Shown here: one piece after another, positions 10,986-25,161 of the stretch
Position numbering within the stretch: the stretch's first letter is position 1
Layout of the letters: the number at the start of each line of letters is the position of its first letter
Source of the DNA: Tetracladium setigerum
Taxonomy: Eukaryota; Ascomycota; Leotiomycetes; Helotiales
Assembly (NCBI GenBank): GCA_031472005.1
Contig: PZJY01000001.1
Coordinates: 2,108,001 to 2,172,000, forward strand
Reading direction: 5' to 3'
Length of the DNA stretch: 64,000 nt
The notes under the pieces: generated by a model
What the model was told of the DNA's origin: nothing
Seen by the model: the letters and a program-made list of their open reading frames with translations, nothing else
Database searches by the model: none
Program-made: the position numbers and the translations under genes

Positions 10986-13900
10986 GCGTTATCATTTAAG
11001 AATCTGCATTCATTGGGAAAAGCGGTGGACGACTTTATTATCCGGATTTTGACGATGCATTTCGCAATCGTCATCAACTTTTTTTTTTCTGGGCCTTCCA
11101 ACACAAAAGCGACAAAGACTATCAATACCCATTACACAGTCCGGCGTATTGCAACAAACGGCAGACTTTCCTCATTTGCATCAAAAAAAGAGAGAGAGAC
11201 AGATCGGCACAGAACAGATTTTTTGGCATTTTGGCGGAATGTTTTGTTGCCTTTTTCTGTGGCGTTGAATGAGCTAGATTTACATTTTTAAAGAATTAAT
11301 TTGGGTAGAATGGTATGCTCTCTGGTTTTCGGATGTTTGTGTTTGTGTTCGAGATGGATCTTTGAGGATTCCTAATGTTCTAGTGTGTTCAAAAGTTGAT
11401 CAGTTGATCAGATCAGTACTCAAATCAAATCAAATATAATTAATCTAATTTAATTTGGAAAACCAGAATGACCTACTTTATTATTCTTAACGTTATCGTT
11501 TATAATATGATTAGATTAGATTATTTATTATAAACTATCTCAAATTACCATTCAATACAATGCCAGTGAAAATGCCTTTATCGCAAATCTTGGGCCTATT
11601 CTTCGTGCTGTGATTGTAGATGGAAGCCGAAACCGGGAAGCAACAAAGTGTTTATATTTGAAGTACCGTATTGTGTATTGATCGCATATATTGATCTTCA
11701 TTGCGAAGAAACATATCCTTCTGTTCGTACTTAAAGGGTGCATGCATACCGAAATTCTGTTGACCTCTGAAGCTTTCGCAACAAAGTCGCCGCTGCCAAT
11801 AAGTTGCACCTTCCGACGGTTATATCAAATTACTTTATAGGCGTCTTTGCGCCTCTTTGTACTATCCGGCGGGTTGATTCCGTGGTATTTTTCTCTTCAC
11901 CATGAGTATACACCCACCTTCCTTCGTGCTATATCTGGCCCCTTGTTGGGATACCTCCTCAAGAAGTCGCACCGAGCCTTCCGGCCAATGTATTCTTGCC
12001 AACTACACCTACCATGCATCCAACACACGGCGACCCTCGCAATAGAAAAGAGGTCTCTACTACTTTTCCGAGCTCTACCTGGTTACTATACACTGCGGAG
12101 TGCGTGGATCACCTCAACCGGCCGAGGAGGTCAGATGTAAAGGGCTTGGCACATGGCATCTGCTTGCTTCTACTTTCTCAGGTCTTTCTCCATCTGAGCA
12201 CTTTCTCTTGACATATGCCCAAAATGCCACTTCTTGGCAATTGTATAATCCATGCTTCCGTTAGATGTTGATGGATATCATCAATTTATCATCGCCGAAG
12301 CGCCAACAGCAGTGAAGAAAACTGGAGTTGAGGATATATCATTGCAGCCTTCGGAAAGTGAGTGATTGCTGAATTGTTCTATAATCTACAATAGCACTTA
12401 ACTTGGCCTCGTCCAAAAAATATTTTAATGCAACTGTAACGCCATGGATAGCAAGAGAGGTGAGAAATCGAGGCATGCGCAGAACGGCATGAGATATCTA
12501 ACTTGGAAAGATGGCTGATCGCATTCCTCAATCATGACATTGCCAAAGATTCTCTTACGAACGGAGCCATTCAAAGGCTCCATATAGGGCTTCTATCCAT
12601 TTGAGAGTTTAATTGAATTGTTGCCTGAATTTATGTTTATTGGACAACTGCACTCTTAACAGTCGAATTTCCCTCATTACTTGGTAACATATCAATTTCC
12701 TGCAAATTGGCTCAATCCAAATCATACAACCTATATTCGGAAGCGTTCTCACAAAGGGAGCCATTTTCTCACGAGTAACGATCCTATTGATGTCGTCGAG
12801 GCAATCGTAGCGGAGGGAAAGAAGACAATCGCATTTTTCAATCCTAAAGATATAATCACAATCCGCAAACTTCTAGAAATATTACCCTCAATTGACCAGG
12901 AGCTTTAGTCGGAACCATTATTAGGGATGGAACAAGGAGGTATGTATTTGATAAATCTTCTAATATGGTAATTCTAAAGGAAAGACCTTGACTAAGACAA
13001 AGTTACTGGTGCCCACGACCAAGCAGTAAGCACCAAACCACGAATCGAGATGTAGTCTTACAAGAATACGACTGTGTCATGCATCTCCCCAAGGTCGATC
13101 GCTGCAACCGATCCGTTTCAACTCGTACCCGACTTACTCGTGGTGCTCACGGCAAGTGTAAATATTCCTTGGAGAAGCAATTGATCGAAAAGAAAGCACA
13201 TGTGACAGTCATCGAAACCGACAGAGAAAATGCCACCCCAGTTATCAATGTACCTCCTCCACACTCTTCTTCTTCAAGAAGATATTGCATCCGTCATCGA
13301 TAATGTTTGAATGCGTATCCAATCCCGTCGTTCCTGTTGCAAGCCACGAAGAGTTCCCATGCCTTCCCATCACCATGACAAACAACCAATACCCATGCCT
13401 TACCCCTCACTCTCATTCTCACTCTCACCCTCACCCACCCAACAATCATTCCCCGTTATTTCCAAGAACCGCCGTTTGCTTCAATATTAACCCCAAGTAC
13501 TGGAGTGTCAAGAAACACCAAGAGGCCGAGCGACCCATCACTTCCACCACAACCACCTTTCCCAAGTCCGAGCACACACATACTGTATGTACTGTACTGT
13601 ACACGCACTCACTCCCAGCATACCCCTCCCCCGTCCCAAGCAAGTCAGAATAAGCAAACATGTGCCGCATAACTGCAAGCAACTGTTCAATCTTCGATCC
13701 ATGTCAATATCAGATTCCATCATCCACACCCACAACCCACCACCCACAGTGCCACACCACCCAAGAGATTGTCAGTGTCAGTCAGCCAGGCCAGCCAGTT
13801 CCATGTCGTCCGTGTGCACTGCTGTGCAAGCACTTGCTGTGATGTGCACTGTGCACCTTACCTTCCCGAGTCAGTGCGGCGCCGAAGAAAAATATATGAC

Positions 13901-14787
13901 ACATGCAAGGTACGAAACCCAATAAGCGAAAAAAATGGTCTGATATACTTGCCCTCCTGGACTGGAGTCCGAGCGGGAGGAGGGCGGATCATAGCAATCC
14001 ACCAAAGCAAATAAATCAATGAAAAAGTGATGGCGATAATATTGACATCGGCAATAGGGACTTGATGTGGAAGAAAGGGAAAAAAAAAAAGAAGCTGCGA
14101 GGGCGGGAAACCAAAGGCGTGGAAATGTATGGCCGCCCGTATGTGACAGCTCACTCATATGTGACTGACATGAAGTTCGATGTTCCCCGGAACCGAAGAT
14201 GAGGGGTGGTGGTGTTGGTGGTGGGGCAGCCCTGAGAATAATCCCAAGCAGAATTTGAAGTGAGGGAATCGTGCGATCGGGCTTGGTTGGATTGATGATC
14301 CTACTTGCTCCATTCATTCTCACGATCGAGCTGCTGCAACGGCATCTATAGAGTAACACATTGTAATTAATTTATCGATCTGGTAGAAAGAGCTATGCTA
14401 AGCTAAGGCTAGGGCTAAAGCGACACAGTAGAAAAAGGGTATAGGTTTACATCTGTACAGGACAAAGCGAAGTAGCAAAGTGAAATGATTTCATACAACA
14501 GCGTTGGTATCATGAACGCACAAACACAACAAGGCCCTTGCCATTTTTGGCCGGTTCCCACATCCCTTCTCTCGACAAATTGATTGACCGCTAAATTGAT
14601 GATGAAAGAAATATGGAATGCAACAAATGCTGGTGAGGATCTTTCCCCGTCCGAAACGTATAGAAGAATGAGGATGAAAGTAAGATGTCATCCTTTCAAA
14701 AGAAGCCCGCTCGCTAAAAGTAGCGGCGGCATCAAACATTAATAGCCATCCAATGAAGGCAATCGATGAGTCCCAGAATGAGCCAAG
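10986..14787. other. Intergenic region, 3.8 kb, no supported gene
   Basis: An AT-rich strip with repeated ATCA and AAATC words lies at about 11390-11560. A CTCTCAC/CTCACCC low-complexity tract lies at about 13398-13440. Two open stretches, at 12681-12908 (75 codons) and 13079-13303 (74 codons), have no family I recognise and do not join by plausible splicing. No RNA gene is evident. The left part contains the 3' end of the aminomutase transcript, the right part that of the convergent gene. Confidence 0.55.
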
Positions 14788-17130
14788 TCAGTCATCAACA
14801 CTATGATGTCTTCCTTTGCACATTCGGGTGCTTGACTTTGTTCCATAACCTCTTGATCCCTGTGCTCTCTTTTTCAGGGGTCCCCAACCATCTACACCCC
14901 CAAATGGTCCTTTAACATCATATCTCTCCTCCATCTCTACTGCTACCGGGCCATCTCTCGACTGACTCGATGACGATTGCCAACCGTACAATTGTGTCTC
15001 GTCAGCTCGTAGATCTGGACGTGTGAGAGTCATTCTCAGAGTCATCTCTCTTGATCCGGCCATTGAGTGCGAGTAGGAATCGGCATGTTTGATGGTAGGT
15101 CTTGTGATGTGATGCGGAGATTCCAAGGAGGTCTTGCCACGTTTTAAGGGCGGTAAGAGGAGTGGTCGGTGTTGAGGTTTGAAGTCTGATTGCAATGGGT
15201 GCATTGGTGTTAATGGAGACTCGGGGTCAACCATGGAGACATCGTCGTCGAATAACGACGCAGTATCGTCTGCTAGGAATGATTTGTCCGTCGCGAATGA
15301 TTTCTTGACACCATTTTCCCGCGTGGAAGGTTTAGGGGATTTGTTCTCTTTGTCTGCATCGGTGACCCCATCCGCAGAAGGAAACCCAAACTCAATTGCC
15401 TCGTCGAACTTTTGCGGTGATGCAAGGTACACTCGAAGCTTTAACCTTGCTTCGGGATCTTGGTAGTGTGTTGCATGTGGATCAATCGAAGAGATGGAGC
15501 TTTGAGGTAGATGTCTTGGTGATATCAGGGACATTGCTCGCGATTTTGTTCGGGTGTGATGATTTGGTGGGTCGAATTTCGGAGAGAGGGGTTGCATGGA
15601 TGACATTGAGTTTCTTCCAAAGGGCATTTTGGAAATGGAGAGTTGTCGCCTGAAAGATGGTCGACGATTGCTGTCTGGTGTAGGGATGACCACGCCGTCC
15701 AGGTTCGCATGGTAGTCGTCCAGCACCAACTTGAGATTTATGTCATCCTCCTCATCCATCCACCTGAAGCTTTCATACATGACGGCGGCCATACTTGAAG
15801 AGCTGTCTCGCCTCCGACTCTCCGTACTCGTCCTTGGGGTTGATGATAGGGAAGGATCGAATAGAGGTGCGAGGTTTCGACTGGCACGGCGACTACTTTT
15901 GTAGATTGCCTCATCCGCAGCGTCCAGAATCACACTCTCACGCAAACGCCCAGCGAGCACAACCTGTTCCTCCCTGGTAAATTCCTTCTTCTGGATCTTC
16001 TCGGGCAGGGTCAGGAACCAGGAAGCCTCGTTGCTCGAGACGGATTGTCTCCCTTTGCGCACACCGCGAGTTGTGGTCGGTTTGCGTCTCGGCTCGATCT
16101 GGCTTGGAATGCTGAGGCCGCGGCGATCTGCGATGGGAGCCCGTCGATGACTTTGTACAGGCAATTCGTTGAGAGCGTTAGACCTTGAGTTCTGTGCAAA
16201 GCGTAATCTTTCTAAAGTTGAAAAATACTGGGAGGAAAGAAGTTAGTTAGCTAATGTGTTTCAGGGGCCATGGCTACTGCATCTGAAGTTCAGAGAGGAG
16301 AGGGAATGCAAATGCGGCGGTCTGGAGACAGGGACGAGGGCGGTCGTGATGAGAATGTGGGACCTGCAGGACGCTTCGCCCAAGCGTTGGGTGGTTTACG
16401 GAGTAAGGATGAACGGCTGGCGATCTTTGTTCTTGGAGACCGACTTTGCCCCCTTTCACCGCCGATTTGGGAGAGACTGGGGAGCTTGGACGCGGGCGTG
16501 GAGGTTTCACCCGCGAACGGGACCCTGAAGCTTGGAGCTCCCGAGCTGGCCCTTTTTTCGCCCTTTCAATAATAATTTATTGGAAGACCAAAAAAACACA
16601 GATCGAGCAAGCTAACGAACAATGCCCAGCGGAGCAAAAGATTGTTGCAATGGGGATTGGGGGAGCATGCCGTTCTGAGATGGCGAGCAAATAGTGGCAG
16701 ATCCATGATCCTAGATGGAGGAAAAGTATACTAGACAGTACCTCGTACCGTGCAAATGCAGCGAGCGGCAAGCTCATCCCAACCAACAAGTGACTTAAAA
16801 CACACGTACCTTTCTTCGCACGGCCATTGGCAAGGCATCAAACTCTTCTTCCGTAGTTGTCCATCCGGTCATTTCCTTCATATTTTTCCTGTAGCGTGTT
16901 GACGGGAGACTGTGCGAGGAATTGGGACGGTCGAAGGAGTCGGCGTAGAGTGTTCGTGGCGAGAGGGGAGGGAGAAGTAGTGACGAGGGAGACTGGTAGT
17001 GATGGTCGACGAGAGTGGTGGAAGAGTGAAAGAGCGGACTCATTGTTGATGAGGAAGAAGAGGAAGTCGCAGCTGCGGCAGTCCGCACCCTCAGAGAATC
17101 CGAGGGGCGATTGCGCGGTGAAGGTGCCAT
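14788..17130 (-). CDS. Conserved-looking disordered protein, unknown function
   Basis: I do not recognise a named domain. There are two exons, 17130-16810 and 16227-14788, joined in phase 0 and giving 586 residues. The first ATG with a good context is at 17130 (GCCATGG, MAPSPRNRPS). An in-frame ATG at 17190 would add 20 residues. Residues 1-90 are Ser/Pro-rich. A compact part follows (about residues 90-200), with MTGWTTTEEEFDALPMAVRRK running across the junction into YFSTLERLRFAQNS and then TREEQVVLAGRLRESVILDA. This predicted helical core is the most protein-like part. The rest is low-complexity Ser/Pro/Asp, with possible phosphosites and one acidic patch (DDDVSMVDPESP). The protein is probably nuclear or cytosolic, because there is no signal peptide or membrane segment. 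The 582-nt intron is much longer than the others in the window. Confidence 0.8.
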
Positions 17131-17875
17131 GGCTGCTTCGTCAGATGTTTTGAAAGTGAAAAAGGTGGTTGGAGTGGATAGACGCTGCATGTACGAAGGT
17201 GTGTGTGTATGTGTGGTTGTATGTATGCAGAGAGATGCAGATGGATGGAGTTGTCTACCAAAGTACGTACCAGAGCTCAGACGAAAGTGTGTGGACTACC
17301 CTACCGGGGGGTGCGCAGTGGGGGGATTTTCAGATCGAGGGTGGAGGTCTGATCCTGTCGAATAATAATAAAATGGATTTGGAGTGGATTCGATTCGATT
17401 GGATTGGATTGCTGGAGGAAGAAGAAGCTGATGATGATGAAGAATAATGCTGGTGCAGATGAATGCAGCCGGCGAGGGCGAGATGGGCGATAGGAAGGGC
17501 AACGAAGCGGCGAGGTACTGAATGATATAATATTCGGCTGTGAGAGAAGAAGTTGTGTGATTTCCTGGACTCTGGCCAGTGGGAGGTTGAGTGTGATAAG
17601 AGAACGAGTCCAATAATTAATCGCCTTTCCTCCTCTACTATACCACCACCAGCTGTCAAATGCTGCAGGCGAAACGGTGGACCGCCGTGGAGGGATGAGT
17701 TGTGAGTGATGATATGTGATACGTCGTACACAATAATGGAACACACAGATATGCCATGCGGTGTGAGCGTGACCTTGTGTGGAACTCCTGTGGCTCGACG
17801 GCGAGAGACAAGTGTGTGGGAGAGTAGTAGTGGAAGTAGTGGGAAGAGGGGGATGGCGGTTGATATAATAAACAA

Positions 17876-17912
17876 TAGTAGGAGTAGTAGCAGTAGTAGT
17901 AGTAGTAAGAAG
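17876..17912. repeat. (AGT)n imperfect microsatellite
   Basis: Tandem AGT units interrupted by AGG and AGC, in the 5' flank of the minus-strand gene ending at 17130. Confidence 0.85.
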
Positions 17913-20900
17913 TAAAATAACAAAGGTCGTTCGTTGTTTGAGTATTAGCTTTATTTTGGGAATTGAAGGTGCATACACCAATGTAGGTACCAATGTATGT
18001 AGGAAAAAGGAGTCGGGCAGTAGTTACAGGCACAGAACCTTAGTCGTCGACGACGACGACACCGCGCGTGGGCAAGCGTTGCTCTTTAAACTTTCAATCT
18101 CTTCATTATTCTCGTTGCATAGCATTGTGATTTATGATATTTATGTTATTTTATGATGGAGTTGACTCCAATGTCCTCATTATCCTCCTTCACAACTCGC
18201 GAGTCGTCACAACCCCCCAGTCATCGGTCCCCAGCAAGGGCGACAACCATCCCAAGTTACCACTTTGGGCCTTTCATTTGGCCAGCAAGATGAGGATGAT
18301 GAGGCTGCTCCATATTCTCTCCATCACAACTTCGCAAAGACGACTGGATGGAACTCGCGTGGGCCTGTTGGTGGCTTTGCCCAACGGCCCTGACAGCTAA
18401 AGCGGAGGCTGCTCCAAGCAGGGGAGCTTGCCTGTGAGCTTTCGCAGGGTTCGCTATGGACTCACCCCGTTTTATTACCCATCCCCCCGACCGAGATCCC
18501 CATCCGATCCAAGCAAAGAGACCTCGAAGCCGCTGGGATGCAGGGTTGAGATTACACTTCAGACGAGGGAGAAGAGGAACGAGAAAAGCCGACCGCCGCC
18601 ATCGCCGGTGCGTGAGCCCGACGAGCCAGGGCTGCTGGCTGGATGATATGAGATCCGTCTCACTCTGCTCGTACGAAGTAGCAAGAGTTGTCAATTATAA
18701 TATCAATGTTATAATATGTGCCACTACTAAGGAAAGACAAAGGACGAAGGAGGATTATTGTCGATCAGAGGCAAAGACTAATGATCCAGATATCATCCCT
18801 CCACACTTCACGGATCTGACGGGGGCTGCAGCTCACACACAATCCGCATTCTTCACTCCATCAATCCATCAATCAGGAGGCCTGGACTGCTCGGCATCAC
18901 CGTTATTATTTTTATTACGGAGGAGTCGTTTGAGCCACCCTCGTTCGCTTCCAAACTCACTGTATCCCTGCTCCTGGCAATTCTGTACAAACTGACTCCA
19001 GTCTAGCAAGCCGCGATCAAAGAATGAATCGAGGCAAAGACGGCCTCGTCCCAAAACACCTCCTCTCCGTCTACCACTATCATTTTTATGGGGAGGGCCG
19101 ACAGCCTTGCTGCACAAACAAACAACGAACACAAGGACCACCAATTGGGCGTCAAGTCGTTCAATACAATCTCGTCACACCAATCGACTGGCAGCAGACT
19201 CAGGAGAACTTGCACCTTACTCCTCTTCGCCAAGTGGTTGACATGAACACAATATCGTAGCCGCCCAGCCGGTGCCAGAGGCTGCAAGACTACTGGATTA
19301 ACAAGTGGTCGTGAACTGTGGTCGTGGATGCATCTCATCCTTCCCCTGCAGCCCAAGCAATGAAGCGAATATCTCAGCTCCCCATCTTCGCGGCTAAACT
19401 CACGATGCCTATATTACTATTCATCTAATTCGCCGCGCCTGCCTTGCAAGCAATCATCGAAGCACCTCACATCTGGAGCCCTGAACCAACAGGTCAAGAT
19501 GACAACGAAATTGACCAGGGCCTATAATTTGTCCCTTGTGCCTTGTGCCTGCATCCGATACAACACCACCTCGGATGAAGGTTGTTGCTGTCATCCCAAC
19601 ATCACAAGCCCCCAGAGGAGGTCGTTCAAGCGAACACCTCATCTTACCGCACGTTTTACTTTGTGGAATAATATCTCATCGTTCATCACTCCAATGGCGG
19701 TGGACAGGCTCAAATCCAGCGAGATGATCCTTGCTCCTAGATGGCTGCGTACATATCAGATGTAGTACATCCTCGACTTGCAGATACATCATGACCCTGT
19801 GTCGCGCATAGGCTAAGATGACGATTGCAATGGAAGCCTCAAGGAACCTTCTTCACAGCTCGTAATTATAAGATTGGACTTTCCTGATTCGATCGAGTCC
19901 CTCGGGAACCCCGCGTTGATTTGAAAAGATTGTGTATGATGTACTCTATTCTATATACTACGCCAAATACGATCTATGCTCGCAAAACTGGTATCTCATA
20001 GTAATATACCGGTTTGAGAAACCTCGAGTACGCACACAGAGACACGAAAGAAGAACACCTAATTTCGGCCTCGTACAGAGTGTACGGAGTATACTGTACT
20101 ATGTATGCGGTTTCATATTGATCTCTTGGATATCTCAATCGTGTACTCTATCGTTACCCCGTAGTGTGTTTTACATCCTGCCAGATCCCCTTTTCTCATT
20201 TCCATACTCCCATCGCGAGAGCGCTACTTCTGCTATGATATCAGCGGCTCGATATTGCAGGAACGAAACACAGTCGTTGGAACGACGTCTCTTCAGGCAC
20301 ATGAGTTCAAGTTCAAACCCACCACCGTCAACAAGGAAAGGGAATCCCACATCCCGAAAGAATTCTCATAGAATTCTGGTCAGGCCATGGCGTATATTCT
20401 TCCACGTGGGCCGGCTGGCATAAGATATAAGCGGAAACACTCTCTCGGGAGTCAAGGATTTGTCAATGGGACCGCTTTTTGGGAAGTCGAGCAGCTGGTG
20501 CTGAGCCTCCTTCCATTTGCTCTTGGTTCTGTGATTGGTGCCCCTATAGCTTCAGATTGTCATTTCGGGTTTTGCCCAATGCTGGCACTAAATGGATCGT
20601 AAACATCATCCTATTGTAGCAGTGGTGCATAATCAAAGGGGGTGTGGTGCCAAACGTTTTCCCTTGCTGTTGTGCAACTCCAACAGCATATTATTTGCAG
20701 GGGCTGCTCCAACAACCAACAACATACACGCCACCAACAAATACTTGTATTCGCATCTACTGATTTTCAACCTCGTGTCTGAGAATTATATTCCTTACGG
20801 AAAGGTCGGTTTTTCCCGAATGGGAGGTGTGATGGGGGCCTATTCAAATTTCAAGGAGGATCGATGATGAGGTTCATTTTGTGTGCAAAGTGAGGTACGG

Positions 20901-22591
20901 TAGCTTCCTCTTGAAATTTTTGTACCACTGAATCTTTTTGCCAAATAAGCCGTGTTGTTTCAAATCTGGAACTCGATCGGCAGGTACCCATTTTCCATTC
21001 CTGCATTCTCGGTGCCAACGAAGTACAGAAAATGTTTCACCTGGTCATAAGAACATGCAAATGTACCTTATCTCAGGAACACCCAATAATCTAGAGAAGT
21101 GATACACCCAATCGATCGATCTATGAATTAGAGATGTGTTGTATTTCCCAGTGTCTCGGCCATGACTGTACTCGGAGTTACCTCATGCGTTCCAGATACT
21201 GTTATGAGGTGTCCTCGGGGTTTCAACGGCTTGACGCAGAGAGAATGTGATCAATCGTAAACTTGATATTATCTCAGGGTAATATAAGGTACAGTCTACA
21301 GGTGTAAATTTGAACAGGTCCATGAATAGGCAGAAATGTATGATTGACAGTATTTGACACCAATGTTGCAAGTATTGAGATCTTCACCACTGATCATAGA
21401 CTCTTGAACTGCAAAATCAAATTCTGCGAGTCGAAACGAAGGCGAAAGCTGTTCTTCTCGGCAGTACTAGTGACGAGGCTTCGACGGTCTATCTCCTTGA
21501 TCAAAGCGGGTAGATATCTTTTCATAGGGAGAACTAGCCTTTGTGGCTTCCTCTCCTCGTATTCTCCATTCCCCACATAGAGTATGCACTTCTCCTCTTC
21601 TCATCTTCACTTGAATTTCTAAGCAGTTTTATGAGTCTAGAGAACAGGCACTCTCTTGACATTGTCTAGCACCAAAAAATATTCTGAAAACTATACAGAA
21701 ATGTTTGTATCGATTTCATAATTGCAGCTGGCTGCTTACGGGAGGACTGCTTCCAACCTTCGCCAATCTTCCTCCAACCCCTAACTCACACCCAAATCAA
21801 ACCCAACCTATGAGACCGCAAGATCAGGGACGAAAGTATTGTATTCTCTAAAGGTACATAGCTAGCCATCTTTTTGTCGTCGTCGACCAAGAAACAGTCC
21901 GACAAATGGTGCCAAGAAGGCGGGAATCCAGCACACAACCCATTGCCATATTAACTAGCTCGTTGTCTCGCGCTGAACCAATCCAGACTCCCATCATACA
22001 TCCCCAGAAATCTCCAAAACAATGCGATAATGCGCAGCAACTTCCAGCAGAAACATATTCGTCCCATACCGACGTCGAGGGCGTTATCATCACAAACATG
22101 AAAGTTTCTCGTGCCGAACATCAGCCCCTGGACTAGTTTGGTACCAGCTACCAGCCCGTCACCCGTTCGCCGGCACATCGACTGTGCCCTAGCCCAAGCC
22201 ATCCCAAATGGTACTCTAGGCCGGCCCTGTCGATCAAGCCGCCTTGCAAAAGCAAACAATTCACCCCGTCCACACATCTCAAGCTCAAGCGTGTCATTTC
22301 TTACCAACTATTGTCAATTGTCAGGAGATCTTCGAGCCGCTTCCATGAGGGTACTAGGAACATCCACATGGCCGCCATCAACGAGCCGCAGGGAAGCCGA
22401 AAAAGCAACGAGAAGTACAAAACGGAAAAGGGAGGAAGGAAATAATGGAGCTGGATTGATTGGGAAACGGGATGAACGGATTATTGGGATTTTGGTTTTG
22501 AAAAATGGAAAATGGACGGGGGATCGGCGGGTTGAGTGTTTGGGAATCTGAGTGGAGTTCGACATTAGAGTTGGGATGGATCATGGATGAG

Positions 22592-22624
22592 ATACTCCGT
22601 ATGGGTGGATCCTTTACGGAGTAT
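22592..22624. repeat. Perfect inverted repeat ATACTCCGTA / TACGGAGTAT
   Basis: Two 10-base arms (22592-22601 and 22615-22624) are exact reverse complements around a 13-base loop. The core ACGGAGTA recurs elsewhere in the non-coding parts of the window (1056, 16398, 20084, 37317). There is no T-run after it, so it is not a typical terminator. Confidence 0.8.
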
Positions 22625-25161
22625 GTTTACGAAGTACAGCTGGAAGTTTAGAAGGTTCGTTTGGAGGTTTGGCTTGCGAGCCTCAATTGATTGATTATTG
22701 GCGGTGGTAACTCGGGAGTTGGAGAATTAGGTTTTACTATTTTGGAATCTGGGAAGGTTTCTTAGATTGCAGTTATGAGGTGTTGGCTTTCATCCGTTCG
22801 TTCTTCTTGCACCGGCGGCATGCATCTTAAGGTTCTTGACTTCTCAATATCATCCATATTGTGTGCATATTCTCGGACGGAGCGAACATTATCTATGTGG
22901 GAGAAGTACTCCATAGTCATCTGCATAGGAAACCTTTTCGGTGGAGTGGACGGAAGTTCTTTCTTGCCTTTTTTAGAAAAATAAGTAAAGAAAATTATCA
23001 AGTTCCAGTCAGCGATTGCTTTAAGGTTATTCGACGACAATTTCCCCGAAACTATCTCCTGTTTGCTTGTTCAGTAATCTGATCTTTCTAGAAACTTAGA
23101 CGAGAGTTCGAAATCGCTCTTGCTAAAATTCATACCACATCACAAGGACAAGGAAATGGGGGAGGCTACTTACTCCATCGATACAAGCTAAATCCATAGT
23201 GGATCCTTGACTATTGTTTATTTCTTTCACTTCTTCATCTGTTTATCACTCCAATATGAAACTATTAATGCACTTTTAATCGACAGTGCTATACTTCTTG
23301 CCAACAATCACGAACCAGTCTGACCGGTCCATATGGTTGAACGTGCTCCTTTTAGTAAGGCCTGTTCAAAAAGGCTTTGCCACTCTCACTTTCAAGAATC
23401 TTCCACGAAATTGCTCCAAAAAGAGCCCTCCTCCTTTGAAGTAATTTTTTGGGTAGACCTTCAGATCTTCAATCTATTGAAAAGGATCGACGAGAAAAAG
23501 TTGCACAAGTCGGGCATGCAAATTCTGCGACCGGGACAAAACAGCCAATTCTCAAAACTGTAAATGAGTAACATTTATCTGAATAAAATCTGATGGTCAT
23601 CGTTTGTCTAAACAGGAACCATTCACAGTGGATATGGGGAACCATGAGTGGAGAGAGAAAAGCTGGAGTCTAAAACTTTCTTTTTTAAATCTCTACTTTC
23701 TACTTCTCTGTTATCGCGAGCAAGATGGTGATGAGATTCAAGGCCATGGCAAGTCGGTCAATGAGTTGAGAAATTCAATAGATAAAAGATTGGAACTGCG
23801 GAAACAAACTTTGCGATCGAATCTGGAGCCGCATCATAGCTTTTACCGCTGTCTCCCAGACACATTGTGCACATAGAAGGTATTGTGTGAGTAACAGCAT
23901 CTTCATAAACTTCAGCATCAGAGAAAGGGAGTTGGAGAGAGCAAGTTGAAGTAAGGGCTTGAGTTTTCGTACTCGAGAAGATGGGAAGACAACAGAATTA
24001 AGTGACATCTTTCGGAGAGACAGGTTTATTGACTGCATATATTTCCCCTACTCGAATCTGGAGTCCCTGTCCCTCTAGCCTTTGTCGGCGTGCGAAAGTG
24101 GTTCGTCAATGAAATGTAGCCCGATGTCTTGGTAATATGTTCCTATCTTGGGCTCTTTAGTTGTTGAAGCATCAAATTGGACTTTCTCCATAGGGGCTCG
24201 GTCATCTATTCACGGAGAGAAGGAAAACAGCACTCAAATTGTGTTGTGGGTGCCCGGAAGGGAGGAGATTCGGCAGGGTCATTAATACGTATACGAAGAA
24301 TCTGTGATGATGTTGCCATCTTCCAAAGGCAATAAATTGGCGTGGCTACAACGATAGATCGGCGAGCAAATTATTGGGCGTGTAAAAGGTAAGGAGAATG
24401 TGTAGGGAGAGTGAATAGAGATGATAGGCTTTTCTCTTTCAAGACCTTGTTGTTGCTCTTGCAAAGGGAAAATGGACTGCTTTGAGCAATGCCAAAAGGC
24501 TGCGTGGAGATAAGGTGTAGAAACAGGTTTGTTGCTATGTCAAAATAGTCGTCACAATCCTCAGAACCGCATTCTAGTCGAGGCATTTATGCGAAAGTAT
24601 GTTGAAATGATCATCAGTCCTGTTCTCGCAGAGTACAACTAAGGAATGGGACACAGTCCACGAAACATCCTCTGATAAGGGATATCAGGTGACTTTAATG
24701 AGTTGACGAACAACTATTGACGGCAGCAGAGCTTTGTCTTGCGTAAAATTGTATGTAGGGAAATAAATATCTTGAGAGCTCACGGTGAACATCTTCTCCT
24801 TTACTGGAAGTGAAGAGGATGAGAATAGGCTGTATGTAGAGACAGACGGGGCATTAGCAAGTCACATGCAAAGGGGAAGCCTTTGCCAAGCGTTGGCGGA
24901 AGTGGCGGCGACCACAGCTTCGGAGACCGCGTTTCGTCGAGCTGATGATGCGGCCAGAGTTAGCAACAAGAAACAAATCTGTCCATGCAACAAACCCCAT
25001 CCCAAAGGACAATCACAACCTCGACATTGCAAAACAATCATTCCATTCCTCTACGCCGATCATTCCATCTTCAGTACATATTCTCATCAAGCCAACCTTG
25101 ATGAGCCGCTTCTGCGAAGCTTAATGCGCCTCTCATTCCTACATAATCGCAACTCGCAATC

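Larger units (their letters stand above)
17131..25161. other. Gene-poor spacer, 8 kb
   Basis: No open stretch here has a recognisable domain, fungal codon bias or splice-linked partners. The left end (about 17150-17910) is a microsatellite-rich probable 5' flank of the minus-strand gene, with GTGTATGT words and GATT and AGT repeats. Two ACGGAGTA-type motifs occur, at 20084-20091 and in a perfect hairpin at 22592-22624. The last few hundred bases are the presumed promoter and leader of VPS10. I cannot exclude non-coding RNAs or a heavily decayed element. Confidence 0.5.

Noticed and set aside
12681..12908. 75-codon ATG-started stretch between the aminomutase and the next gene
   Set aside because: No family resemblance, no coding-like third-position bias, and no splice partner nearby.
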